NCBI RefSeq assembly: GCF_014905175.1
Contig: NC_057791.1
Location: forward strand, 13,272,177 to 13,336,176
DNA from: Aphidius gifuensis
Taxonomy: Eukaryota; Arthropoda; Insecta; Hymenoptera; Braconidae
Reading direction: 5' to 3'
DNA length: 64,000 nucleotides
Made by a program: the position numbers and the translations under genes. Under the pieces are notes generated by a model. It made no database searches. It saw only the letters and a list, made by a program, of their open reading frames with translations, and had not been told where the DNA came from. This document shows positions 12,104 through 24,066 of this stretch, piece after piece. Each line of letters begins with the position of its first letter. Position 1 is the stretch's first letter.

Positions 12104-14659
12104 TTAAGCAGCTTTTTTTTTCTTTTCCGTTTCTCGTAAAGTACAACACATTTTCATTATTTTTTTATGAAATTCTGGTTTGGATAGTCTACTTGATTTG
12201 CGACATGTGTTGTGAACATATTCTGAAATATCAAAGTATACTGGTAAGGTAATAATCTAATCATTAATTCTTACATTATTGAGAGTTAGTAATAAATAAT
12301 AAATAAGAGAGTATAAGAGAGTAATAATAAATAATAAATTATCAATAATGCAGTAATTATAATGAAAAGATTATTACCTTCAATAGCTTCATATTGGTTT
12401 TTTGGAATCATTTCTCTACCAGTCTTTTCTTTTACTGTCATTCTTGCGAGGTTATCTTTTCCAATCATTTTCTTGAAGATTTGTCGTGCCATTTCTCCGG
12501 GATTGCCACGTAAAAATTTTGTTGTGTTGATTATCCAGTTTTTGTCCACCTCAATTTTAGACTTTTGAATCAGCAAGTTCTAAAATAAATTTTTACAATA
12601 TAATATACACATTTTTTAGAATTGAAATTCAATATAATATTTTATTTTCTAGTATTTTAACCTACCACATCTCTCTCGATATTTATTAATGTATTTTTAG
12701 AAGAATGTTGTTGTGGTGGAGTTGAATTTGATACAGACGATGTTGACGCTGATGATCTATTTGAGTTGCAAGCTACCACATCAAAATTATCAATTTTTTC
12801 GTTTTTTTTTTCGATCATTTTTACTTTATGTAACTCTAAGTCTTCTACAGCATTTTCAAGAAATATTATATTCGCCATCGTAGCTAGATAAAGAATAGTT
12901 GTGTTAGTAGAATTTGTAAAATATTTTTAAAAAAATTATTATAATTATACCAGTGTTTGTACTGCTTGTTGGATCTTCATTAGATTGGTATTGTAAGCCA
13001 AGACTTGTACTCAGAGCCTTCAAATATTTTATAATCCCAAATGTTTCTAAACAGATAATTTTTTTTAGTAGTTCAATTATTTTATTATTATCAAAACTTT
13101 CTGACTTACCTGATAATGTGGGCTGATATTCTGGTGTAATTTTATTGCATGTATCTGCTTTCGTTTAATCATTATCTGAGTTAACGATGTCTGATTGTTC
13201 TATATCAGAATAATTTTGTTTTTCATTTTTTTGTTTTTTATTGATTACGTTTTCATCTGAAGATGAAATATGGTCTATCGACGTCACTAATAAATAAATG
13301 GAATATAAAGAAACATGACGTTTAAACAATAATAAAAAAATCTTGAAAATATGAAACATACATACGTTTTTAATGGTTTTTTGTCATCATCTTCATCAGA
13401 GTTTGAATTAGAACTATCACTGTACGTAATGCCAAGAATATGTGTAGGCAATTTGGAATTTTAGTCAAATTGTCTGGGCTCTTGCACACACTCGTGTCGA
13501 CACGTGAACTTAATCGAATCTTTTTACTATCATTTTCTAACTCGTGTTGATCTGAGTCATCATCAGTTGAAGTATCGATGATGGTCTGAATAGATTTAAT
13601 ATTTTTTTTTACATATTTTTTATTTTTTTCAGGCTTTTTCTGTCTCTGTTCATGTTCGTCTGATGAATAATTGTCTTCTGAATTTACTTCATATGTTTTT
13701 ATGTCTTTATTTATAAAGTATAAAGTAATTCAAAACATGTAAAAATAGGAAAAAACGATTAGTTAATAATAAGCTCATTTAAATAAAAGTAGAAAAATAT
13801 TCTATAGGTTTTATCTTACTCTTGTTTGTCTGTAAAACGCTTTCATATGTGTTAGATAAATAATCATCATCATCCGTAGAAATATTGTGAAAATTCTGTT
13901 GGTGTCGTTTATTAGTAGTTGCTATTGGTGACGGAAGTTGACGTTTTTTAAAGCTTTTATTATTTTCATCAATGCTTACAAGTATATCTTCTTTCAAGCC
14001 TTGAAAAAATAAAAATTAAAAAAGGTAAATTATTAATCACAGACAATATGAATACAAATAAAAAAATACAATTTTTTGATAGCATTTTTACCTTGTTGGT
14101 GTCGTTTATTAGTAGTTGATATTGGTGACGGAAGTTGATGTTTTTTTAAGCTTTTATTATTTTCATCAATGCTTACAAGTATATCTTCTTTTAAGCCTTG
14201 AAAAAATAAAAATTAAAAAAGGTAAATTATTAATCACAGACAATATGAATACAAATAAAAAAATACAATTTTTTGATAGCATTTTTACCTTGCGTTGCTT
14301 CTTCAGTAATATTTGGTAAATCTGCTATTTCTTCATCGATATTGTGATGAATTACTTTTTTTTTTAAATATTTAGTTTCTTTATCTGGGTTGATATTAAT
14401 ATCTGGCAATTTGATAATAATGCCATTTATATCAACTTCTATTGCATCAAGGAACATCTTGTTGTCTAGAAAAGAAAAAAATTTATTAAGAAATTGAAAA
14501 AAAATATCTAAGGTTACATGCCACAAAAATATATGTACGAACACATACCATTTTTTAATAATATCCTTGCACTAACCCATTTACCTCCCCATTTAACTTC
14601 ACTATTTTTTTTTTTTTGTCGCACATTTTTTGATAAAACGGTATCAATATTTTGAGTTT
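12104..14659 (-). pseudogene. BEN-domain protein gene of the transposon (broken)
   Basis: Ten exons can be traced on the minus strand: 14549-14659, 14289-14465, 14092-14196, 13820-13999, 13366-13704, 13110-13286, 12951-13046, 12666-12883, 12378-12579 and 12104-12240. Most junctions are in phase with GT-AG introns. The N-terminus has a Trp-rich strand (VKWGGKWVSARILL) typical of BEN-associated proteins. The middle is Asp/Ser/Lys-rich. The last two exons form a BEN-like domain (NPGEMARQIFKKMIG, then LARMTV and YEAIEG, then a C-terminal helix with CRKSSRLSK), a fold known for DNA binding in insulator and transposon proteins. A TAA at 13165-13167 falls in frame within exon 6, and exon 5 shifts frame near 13465. 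The first coding exon and true start were not located. Confidence 0.7.
13897..14290. repeat. 197-bp tandem duplication creating a chimeric exon
   Basis: The unit 13897-14093 is repeated at 14094-14290 with few differences. It spans the 5' half of exon 4, the intron before it and the donor of exon 2. The extra copy therefore makes a 105-nt exon (14092-14196) with the acceptor of one exon and the donor of another, and keeps phase. Confidence 0.85.
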
Positions 14660-15034
14660 CTTGAAAAAAAGCAAGAGAATACATTTTTATTTGGGTTTTA
14701 ATAAATTTGTGTTAATATTAAAACAAATGCATGAGCTACACTATACAGCAAGAAAATGCTCCTTGGTAACGTATTCCAACAAACAAATGCATGAGCTACC
14801 GTATAGCAACAAGTTTGTTTACTTACGTTACTTGACTACCTAATATAAATAAACATATGAATAAATAAATAAATAATATTCAATTAAAAAAAAATAAAAA
14901 GCTTTAACTTTTAATCGTATAAAAATTCAACATAATAATATTAAATTAATATAATAAATATCAATATATTAATTTATTTAGAATATTGACTGTGCCCGTA
15001 AAAAGAAAAAGACTCTTACTCATAAACATTTAAA
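14660..15034. promoter_or_regulatory. Divergent upstream region between BEN gene and transposase
   Basis: This interval must hold the 5' ends of both genes of the transposon. It contains a direct repeat with ATGCATGAGCTAC at about 14728 and 14788, roughly 60 bases apart, and an AT-rich segment before the transposase ATG. No TATA box or initiator can be called with confidence. Confidence 0.4.
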
Positions 15035-17932
15035 ATGTCTCGACGTAATCGAGAATATCATGAATACTCGAGGACTACTCAATGGCGTATTAGAAAAAAA
15101 TTAAAGGCTGATTTTTCGTCCAGTGAAGACGAAAACCATATAGAAAATTGTAAGGTTTTTATATTTATACATTTATATGATATAATATAAAATTAATAAA
15201 TAAATAAATATTTAGCGCATGAAAACGTGGCTGACAGACGTTTCTTCGTGCCAAGAGTATCCGATGAGTTTCAAATGTCACAGAGTGATTCATCATCCTT
15301 GAGTGGAAATGAAGAAATTTCACGACAGTGTATGTATTTTTTAAATCTAAATTTTAATTTTTTTACGATTAAAAATGACATTAATACATAAGCCTTAACT
15401 AGTAAAAAAGCTTTGAAATTTCTTACTTGCTTAAATAGATATATCAACATACACAATGTATAAAACATAAAAATAAAATTAATAAAAATATTTAAAAAAT
15501 AGCTTTACAAAGTGGCATCGAGTCAGATTCGAGCAATGGTCTTCAAGATGTTTATTTCGACGCCAGTAGTACGGAATATGACAGATCAGACGAGCAAAGT
15601 ACTTGTTCACATGATGAATCTACTCATGGCTGCGATTCTTCTTCATCAGAAGAGGCTTTTTCCACTGAGTCATCAGACGACAGTGAAAATGATGAAAATG
15701 AATACTTAAAAAATAATTTATTCAAGTCTATCGATGAACCATTATACACAGGAGCACCTATAACTCTTGGAGAGAGTATATTATCTGTTCTAATATTTAC
15801 TATTCGACATAAACTTAGTAAAAGTTGTCTTGCTGATTTACTCCAATTAATTTTTTTACATTGCATACAGCCAAACCTTTGCATTAAATCTGTTTATAAA
15901 TTTAAAAAATTTTTTTCAAAAAATCAGACATATTATAAAAAACATTTTTTCTGTTCTGATTGTTACACAAAAGTTATGAACACTAATTCAGTATGTCCAA
16001 AATGCCAATCGAGTTTAAATATTAATTATTTTCTAGAAATACCAATCATACCGCAAATTGAAAAACTTATGAATAGACCGGGCTTTGTTGATAAATTAGT
16101 ATCTCGTTTCAATCGTAAAAAAATATTTGAAAATAATTTAGAGGATATTTTTGATGGCTCACTATATAAAAAATTTACTGAGAACAATGGTTTTTTAAAT
16201 CACTTATGGAATTTATCTTTTACGTGGAACACCGACGGAATAGCAATTTTTAAATCTTCAAAATTACAAACTTGGCCATTTTTTCTGCAAATCAACGAAC
16301 TGCCTTTTGCAGATAGATGTAAAAAAGAAAACATTATATTGCCTGGTATTTGGTCTGGAGGTGAGAAGCCAAAAGTAAATTTATTTTTAAGTGTTTTCCG
16401 TGAATCATTCTTGCAATTATATAGAGGGATTGAAATGACTATTAATAATATCAATGTAATTATTCGGGCAAAGCTAATTTGTGGGACGGGTGATATACCA
16501 GCGCGCTCATCAATGTTAAATATGAAACAACACCTAGCATCTTTCGGCTGTTTAATTTGCAAAATAAAAACTATAGTTGTTGATAATATTCGAATCTATC
16601 CGTATGCTAAAAAATTAAAATTACGTACAAGTCAAGAAACAATTATTGATGGTAAACGAGCGCTTGATTTAAAAGTAGATAATGTAAATGGTGTTAAAGG
16701 CCCAACAGTACTCTCTCAAATTACAGATAATTTTATTGAAACTACTGCAGTAGATGATATGCATTGCGTATATTTGGGGGTTGTAAAAAAATTAATTAAT
16801 ATATGGTTAGACACGAAGGAAAAAGGGTCATTGAGTCGCTTTACTTTATTTATTAATCAACAACTTGCTGATATCAAACCACCTTCATTTGTCACTCGTT
16901 TACCACGACCTATTAGTGACCGGAAATACTGGAAAGCTCACGAGCTACGGAATTTTTTATTATACTATTCAGTTCCAATTTTAAGCATCATAATGTCACC
17001 AGAACAATTTGATCATCATAAAAAATTAGTATGTGGAATAATACTTTTAAGTAGTCAAAGCGTAAGCGAATATGATCAATACAGCGTCTAATTGCTAAAA
17101 TAATTATAGCAATACGTAACTGAACGAAGCATACGAGCATCATATGACATGCAACTTGCATCTTTTGTTGCATCTTCCTGACAATGTGCGTAAATTTGGC
17201 CCTCTTCGTACGACATCTCTATTTCCTTACGAAAATTTAAATGGTATATTTAAGAGCTTAGTTTTTGGGACAAGGTATTCACATTTACAAATTTGCAATT
17301 TAGTATCTACATTTAACAATTTGATAACATTAAAATCAAGATTTTTAGAAAAAGAAAAAAGTGAAATGATAAAATTTTGTGAAAAAATGGAATTAAGTTC
17401 CAAGCGTAGAAAAAAGCTCATACACATAGAAAAATCTTCGTATATTCTTGGGGCAGTAAAAAAAGTTATACTATTTGACGAAAAAATTATAAATGCTTTA
17501 AAACCTATGAATATTGATTGTAACGATATTTGCTTTACTTTTAAACGACTTTATCATGCTGGAGTTGTCTACGATTCAAAATCCTATAATCGACGACGAA
17601 AAACAGACTCTAGCTTGATAAAATACGAGAATAATAGTAAAATTTGTGCAGGATATATTGATATTTTTATAAAAATTATTTTGTCTACAAACAATCAATT
17701 ATTAACTTTTGCAATAATCAATGAAGTTGATATTGTTTGTCCGTCAGTCAAAACGTCGTTACGAAGTGCTGAAATAAATAATATGTGTATAGGAAAAGTG
17801 GTCTCAAATGGGCCACTCTTTGCCGTTGAAATAAATAAAATAAAGAATGTTTGTTTTAAAATAACAAATCCACAAGATCCGGAATTATTTTATATTATTG
17901 ATCCAGTTAATAGTCTCGAGTTTGAACAATAA
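15035..17932 (+). pseudogene. Tnp2/CACTA-like transposase (frameshifted)
   Basis: Exons 15035-15149, 15216-15329 and 15503-17932 join in phase across two short GT-AG introns. The start MSRRNREYHEY is the first ATG after a stop-rich leader. The order is: basic N-terminus, Ser/Asp/Glu-rich linker, a zinc ribbon (CSDCY...CPKCQSS at 15955-16010), a core with WNTDGIAIFKSSK, and the conserved DDMHCVYLGVVKKL block near 16760. The C-terminal HLLLHLPDNVRKFGPL region near 17160 matches the DUF4218-like part of Tnp2-type transposases. The frame changes twice between about 17081 and 17122, with a TAA at 17089, so the product stops before the C-terminal region. The last 262 codons (17144-17932) are open. 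It should cut and join the CCCG TIRs of this element. Confidence 0.8.
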
Positions 17933-18329
17933 AAAAAATTTTTATTGTTATGAAAATGATTGTTGTATCACGTACATTAATATTATATAAGTATATTGTT
18001 GTCTCAATTACATGTTGTATATTTGAATTCTATTTTTCTCAATAATAATGTAATAAATCAATTATTTGTTTATGCATTGGTTTAATAATAAAATTGGAAA
18101 AAAAACAATATGCCTTTTCTTTAAAATAATCTACGAAAACATTACGAACACATGAAAAAAAGTTACATTCTTTATGAATTCATGAAGAATCCACTATGAA
18201 TTAACAAGTTCATATTTGTTTCATTGACGGAATTTCATGGCGAACTCATAATGATTTCATGGTGAATTCTTTATGAATTCATCCGGACGCATATTTTTCT
18301 ACACGGGTAAATACGATGAATATGGAAAA

Positions 18330-18405
18330 TATCATCAAGAGGCACGGTAGTATGAGAAAAAAAAAAAGTGGGAGAAACGAGATTAACTACCGTGCCTATA
18401 TATTA
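18330..18405. repeat. GGCACGGTAGT hairpin repeat
   Basis: ATCAAGAGGCACGGTAGT is followed about 50 bases later by ACTACCGTGCCT. The same hairpin, with a longer loop, is in both palindrome arms (24860-24970 and 35750-35855), and its right half is at 51460-51475. It sits directly outside the transposon end. Confidence 0.65.
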
Positions 18406-20150
18406 TCGACACGAAGCTAACCCTAACCCTCCAATTCCTTAGGAAATTATTTTAAAATATGATTGATCAGATAAATATATTATGTCTTCTGATCATTTTA
18501 TTAAATCAATATCACACTTTTTTATAAAAAAAAAAACAGATTTTTTAGATGTATACTTTTTTTTTAAACTTCAAAATCATTTTCAGAAATTGCGCTTTTC
18601 TTGAAATTCTTTCAAAACCTTACCGCACTCTGACAAACATTATGAAACCAAAATCAGATCGAAGCATTATGGCTGCCAAGTCCAGAGCAATTCGACAACC
18701 TTATAAAATAAAAATTGAGCAATAATAGTAGAATGGTGTGAAAGAACTTTTATTTATATCAGTACAGTATTCAATATCGCAGCGATGGTGCGAGCGCCAT
18801 ATGCCGTTGGGATATGGGCGCGAATCCTGCTCATCAGGTGTGCAAATGTACCAATATACAACATACACATGCTTGCTGATAAACGTAACCTTTTGTTTAT
18901 ACATCCTTTTGTCTATATCGTGCCTTTTGTTTCTTGTGCCTTTTGTAATATATTATTTGATTAATGTAAAAAATATTCTGTCTTCTGATCATCTTATAAA
19001 TTAATTGAAACTTTTTAATAAAAATAAAAACAGATTTTCAAGATAAATACTTTTTTTTTAAACTTTAAAATCATTTTCAGAAATTGCGTTTTTCTTGAAG
19101 ATTATTTAAAACCTTACTGCACTCTGACAAATATTATAAAACCAAATCAGATCAAAGCAATATGGTTTCCAAGTCCAGAGCAATTTGACAACATTATAAA
19201 AATAAAATTGTGCAAGGTAATAGTAGATGGAGTGGGAAACCTTTATATTTACTTCAGTATCCAATATCGCATCGATGGCGCAAATTAAATAATGATACTT
19301 TAAGCTATGTTCCCAAGTCACATGTTATTGTTTATTTTTCTTTCCATCAAGTTTAATTAGTTTTTTTTTTTACATCATATGTAAACAAAAATATAAAATA
19401 TTTTTATTTACGAAAGAATTTATTTTCGAATTTCTAAATCAGCTGCCAGAAGCATCGGTCTATAGAGCAAGAAAGCTAACATATTTAGATGGTGTAAAGA
19501 AACCTTTATATATGTCAGTATAGTATTCAATATCGCATCGATGGCGCGAATCGAATAATGATACTTCAACCTATGTTCCCAAGTCTCATGTTGTTATTGT
19601 TTATTTTTCTTTCCGTCAAGTTTAATGAGTTTTTTTTTTACAGGATATGTAAATAGAAATATGAAATATTTCTATTTACGAAATTATTTACAAAAGGATT
19701 TATTTTTGAATATCAAAATCAGCTGCCAAAAGCATCTGTCTATAGAGCAAAAATGCTAACATATTTAGATGGTGTAAAAAAACCTTTGTATATGTAAGTA
19801 TAGTATTCAATATCGCATCGATGGTGCGCGCGCCATATGTTGTTGGGATATAGGCGCGAATCTCGGGTCTGTAAGGTTAGCACATACATTATAGCACAAT
19901 CAAACCGGACTATAAAAAACAAAAAAAACGCACAAAAATTGCGGATTCCGCACAAAAAACGCATATAATTCGCACGTAACTTCTGATATAGTCTGGTTCG
20001 ATTGTGCTATAATGTATGTGCTAACTTCACATACCTGCAAACCCTGTCATGCTAATTATGCTAATATATACAACATACACATGTTTGCTGATAAACGTAA
20101 CCTTTTGTTTATATAGCTTTTCGTTTTTATTGTTCTTTTGGGAATATATA
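18406..20150. repeat. Degenerate tandem repeat region, four units
   Basis: Blocks around TTCAATATCGCATCGATGG recur at about 18767, 19257, 19527 and 19807. They share flanking blocks (TATAGAGCAA..., GCTGATAAACGTAACC, TGTTCCCAAGTC). Unit spacing varies from 270 to 490 bases, so units have gained and lost pieces. No gene. The two telomere-like CTAACC repeats near 18416 are too few to matter. Confidence 0.65.
19878..20030. mobile_element. Short MITE with 36-bp TIRs
   Basis: GTTAGCACATACATTATAGC at the left and its reverse complement at the right enclose about 80 bases with repeated GCACAAAAA. It interrupts the last unit of the tandem region. The duplication is not clear. Confidence 0.7.
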
Positions 20151-20369
20151 TATACTATTATGTTATTATATAAAAAATATTCATAATTATATATTTATTT
20201 GGTTCAAATTTGTATATTAATTGTGAAGGTAATTAATATTATAATAATACAATAAATAAATAATATCAATATAGATTGATGCATATAGTAATTAAGTAAA
20301 TTTTATAAATTTGTATTGTGTCCAATTGTGTGATATTTTGGTGACAATTCATTTACATTTACAAATGAA

Positions 20370-20690
20370 AAACAATAGAAGAAAAGAATGAAATTAAATG
20401 TAACCAGTGCAATAGAATTTTTAGTGGAATAAGAAGTCTTTATGCTTATACAAGTTGAATTGATAAAATTGAGCTGGTTAAGACAATAACTGAAAACGAA
20501 ACTGTAATACTGTATACTGTGATGAAAAATATGCAAATAAAACAAACTTGTATTATCACTATTCACAATTTCATCAAGTCTCAGATTATGAAACTGTAAA
20601 TTGTCCATTCGTAGGTTGTGATGAATCTGTGAATATATATGAGTATACTTATTTAAAACTGAGAAAACACATTTGAAACAAGCATCATTT
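20370..20690 (+). pseudogene. C2H2 zinc-finger gene relic
   Basis: In alternating frames the sequence encodes finger-like pieces: IKCNQCNRIFSGIRSLYAY, then YCDEKYANKTNLYYHYSQFH and VNCPFVGCDESV. These carry Cys pairs with following His residues at C2H2 spacing. Several frameshifts and stops separate them. Such fingers often accompany insect transposon genes. No intact start or frame remains. Confidence 0.55.
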
Positions 20691-20796
20691 ATTCATTTAA
20701 TTAATAATAATTAGTGTGATATTTTCTAATATAAATTATATTTATTCATTGTAAAATATATTATTTATACAGATTTCATGGATTGGAAGGGTAGAG

Positions 20797-20975
20797 TTGA
20801 AACGAAAAAGGCTGCACCTTTATAATAAAAGATATGACGAGCAGAGTTTTGGTAATTCCAACACCAAAAGACAATACATCTGCAACTGCAACTTTAAAAA
20901 ATTCAAAACCACTGTATGTCCATCTATGATGGATGTTACAGGTGTTAAAGATCCTGACAATAATAATCGAAGTAA
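20797..20975 (+). CDS. Hypothetical ORF fragment cut by an insertion
   Basis: About 60 codons are open (MKRKRLHLYNKRYDEQ, then a Cys-x-Cys and a Lys/Thr-rich part) up to the TAA where the next element is inserted. What follows in the same frame belongs to that element. It may be the tail of the zinc-finger relic just upstream. Confidence 0.3.
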
Positions 20976-22499
20976 GGGTGCGAACTCACGACAATCTAAA
21001 ATTTCCGCTTATAAACATGGCGGCTATAAAAATAACCAAAAAGTAACTAAATTCACTAAATTATCACTGAATTAACTACTATTTACTGAATTAACCAGTG
21101 TTGCCAGAGCCTAAACTGAGAATGTGCCTCCTAGGTAGGGGGAAATGTGCCTCTTGGCAGATAGATGTGCCCCGACTTAGTTTTGAAAATTCAACACTAG
21201 ATGGCGATACCATATTTTCTTTATATTCAAAAGTTTATTTAATTTACTGATACAATAATAAATAATTATTTATTATTTAAAGCGTTATAATATTATTTCA
21301 TTTGATAATTAAATTAATTAATAATTTAATTGCTAAGTAAATTGATTTGATATAATAATAAATAATTATTCATTATTTAATGCGATATAATATTATTTCA
21401 TTTAATAATTTAATTAATTAATGATTTAGATTCTAAGTAATTTTATTTACATTGTGAATATTTGCTATAAAAATTGTACTTAGCCTTTTCCTAAGAACAC
21501 ATTCATCCCTGAGTTACAGCTTTACCGTTTTATTTTAAGAAAAAAATAAGAAAAAATTACATAAAAGCCTTTAACAAATTAAAATAAAAAAAAGTTGTGA
21601 CGTAGGCAAAATTGTAATTTGCGGGATAAATTAAAAGTGGAAGCCACTGACCCAGGAAATCTTATATAGAATGGAGCAAAGGAATTGATGCAGCTTACCA
21701 TTTAATTTCTTTGGCTACATTAATTTTGTAGCTTCATCTTTTTCTTAGCTACTGCTTTTCCTTGGTTCTTTTATTTATTAAAATATATTGCATTTATTTT
21801 ATATTTCTTAAATAAATTAAAATACCAAGGAAAAGCAGCAGCTGAGGAAAAGATGGAGCTAAAAAATTAATGAATAATGTTGCTTACTACATAATTTCTT
21901 TGGCTGCATCGATTCCTATAGGCAAACCCTAATAATTAATTTCAATGGCAATCAACACTCATTAAAATTGTATTATACAATGAATATTTTAGAAAGAGTT
22001 TCTTAGGTTGTACTCAATGCTTGGAACAGAGAAAAGAATACTTCCATCCCGAAACATAATATCCATAACATAAACATAATAAAAATAAAACATAAACATC
22101 ATAAAATAATAAATTCGAGTTCTGAGGTTATTCAAGGCAAGAAGGCAGTTCTTATCGCATTGAAAAAAAAAAAATTCTAAAGTGTTTTGGATCTGAAATG
22201 TTTTGAAAGCATATAAAAATAGTGATGATAAAAATGTGCCTCCAAAAAAAAGGCGTGCTTTTGTGCCACCGCTCATAGAAATGTGCCTCGAAAGGCACAT
22301 TTGTGCCTCATCTGGCAACGCTGGAATTAACTGCAAATCCGTAGTGTCTTTCCGTGACTGCAGAACAAGCTTGACACCATCAAGCTTGTTCTAAAATCAC
22401 GGATTCGCGATAAATTTAGTAAATTTAGTTACTTTTTGGTGATTTTCATAACCACCATGTTTACAAGCGGAAATTTTAGCTTGTCGTGAGTTCGCACCC
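20976..22499. mobile_element. PIF/Harbinger-like non-autonomous element
   Basis: The 1524-bp element has TIRs of about 45 bases starting GGGTGCGAACTCACGACAA, flanked by TAA on both sides (20973-20975 and 22500-22502). A three-base TWA duplication is typical of PIF/Harbinger. Subterminal blocks with ATGTGCCTC are also inverted. The interior holds AT-rich repeats and a pair of the CCAAGGAAAAGCAG family at 21700-21870. No transposase was found. Confidence 0.75.
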
Positions 22500-22856
22500 T
22501 AAAATTGATGTCAAGTATTGGTTATTTGTTTGTAGAAAACCTTAAATTTTCGGAAAAAAAAACTGTTTTTGAAATAATTTCATGTTAAATAAAGTGTATT
22601 TTATATTTTTTTATTTTTGGCTTAATATTATTTTATTATTGTTTTATCAATTATCGATATTTTATATATTTTTTCATTGTTGTCAAGTGTATTAAATTTT
22701 AGAGCGGTGTGTTCACACGCAAGTTTTTGCTGCAATGCTTTATGCTTCATTAATGAGTGCCCTCACCGGTAAGTTTTCTCGCTCACTGACGAATCGAGTC
22801 TCCGCTCGGTCTCTACGACTTCTTAGCTCTAGGGTGTTATTCATTTTTCATTAGCA
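22500..22856. other. No gene seen
   Basis: AT-rich to about 22690, then a less AT-rich patch with TCTCCGCTCGGTCTCTACG just before the Helitron relic. Its origin is unknown. Confidence 0.3.
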
Positions 22857-23810
22857 ATGTACAATTGTAGCTACGAACAAAAGTATTTAGAAAAATGTGA
22901 ATCGTGTTCATACGTAAATGGTTCCTTGTCATACGAATTTATGATAAATCTTTCAACACCAAATAAAAATAACACATTCACTTTACAAGAACTTATTGAT
23001 CAATCACTATCATTGTGGCACAAAGGGGTTGGTACATGTGTCGATTGTTTTAGATCAACGAAAATTCTAAGAAAGATTGAAGTCCTCAAAATTAATGATA
23101 TCATTGTTTTAAGTCTACTCTACATCAATAAATTTAAATGGTCAAGTAAAAATGATAATTGCTTAATCAAAGGAATACCCACTTCTGAAATTCACATTTG
23201 TGGTTCTACCAAGAAGACTAGAAAGAAGGAGAGTCAATTCCGTACATTGGAAATGGGACAAAATATGTCCCGTACCTCGAGCTTCTCAAATTTGCCAATT
23301 TGGCGCTGATTGGGTTCTACGTATAAAGTTAGTTATTTTGTCAGTTATTTCCGCAAGAATACTAGCTGGATAAAAATTGATAATTTGTTCGTTGCTAGCA
23401 AAAACTGGTGAAGTAATGCAAAAAATGCTTACCTATTTTTTTTTAGAACGAACAAAAATTAATACAGATGGTACCAAGTAATTTTATATACTTTTTAATA
23501 TTATCGTTTTTTCTATCGAATGATTGAAGGACTTTACAAAAAGATGTGATATCTAAACAAAAAAAGAAACACAGTTTTTTTTACAAAAAGGAGCATCAAG
23601 TATTCGAAATCCCCACTAATTATGTGATTATAGTAATTTTATTTTATATTGATATTTATTAATTTTTAAGATACAAAAAGATATAATACCAAAATAAGTC
23701 AAGAAGGAAATATTTAACGCATATAATTAAGTCTTAATCTTTGACAAAATTTTATACTTGACCCCGCCCGGTTCTTCCCAAATAAAATTTAAAAACTTTC
23801 ACACCAATAC
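22857..23810 (+). pseudogene. Relic of Helitron 3' end: USP-like domain fragment
   Basis: From about 22869 the translation YLEKCESCSYVNGSLSYEF parallels the C-terminal domain of the Helitron at 45020-45350. The match includes the CESC...CVDC zinc-ribbon cysteines and the KGIPTSE stretch. The frame then breaks (stop at 23307), but traces of SWIKIDNLFV and FFRTNKN continue to about 23480. The non-coding tail also matches, through TTGACAAAATTTTATACTTGACCCCGCC and the CGGTTCTTCCCAAATAAAAT block to about 23805. The helicase part is absent, so this is a truncated second copy of the same element, more diverged than the first. Confidence 0.75.
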
Positions 23811-24066
23811 AGATCTACTGAAATTTAGTAGTCGTTCTACACAAATGTATGCGCAGTCACAACCTCGCGACTTTATTATAGTCGTTTCATACCCTAATAA
23901 CAAAATACCGGTAACTAGTTGTACAATACTGGTACTCCTTTGTGTTTCCTGTTACTTTACAACTAATTGTTTGCTGGGTATATAAGAGACAAGAATAGAG
24001 CGTGACAAGTGTGATTTTTTTGCAAATCTATGAAAAGTATTTGAATTATATTAAATTAATGTCTTA

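Larger units (their letters stand above)
11849..18307. mobile_element. Two-gene DNA transposon (Tnp2/CACTA-like transposase plus BEN protein)
   Basis: This 6459-bp element is bounded by 115-bp TIRs (11849-11963 and 18193-18307) that differ at only three positions and begin CCCGTGTAGAAAAATATG. The flanking dinucleotide is TA on both sides (11847-11848 and 18308-18309), a likely TA duplication. The subterminal DNA is rich in ATGAATTC-type motifs. Inside, a transposase gene runs right (15035-17932) and a BEN gene runs left (14659-12104), with a shared upstream region of about 375 bp. The ends do not start with CACTA, so the superfamily name is provisional. Both genes carry disabling changes, so this copy is probably not autonomous, but the TIR identity suggests a fairly recent insertion. 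Confidence 0.85.

Noticed and set aside
16200..16562. Minus-strand ORF of 120 residues inside the transposase
   Set aside because: Antisense shadow; the + strand carries the conserved transposase blocks.
18414..18430. CTAACCCTAACCCT, telomere-like repeats
   Set aside because: Only two units of a vertebrate-type motif; no array and no neighbouring telomeric features.
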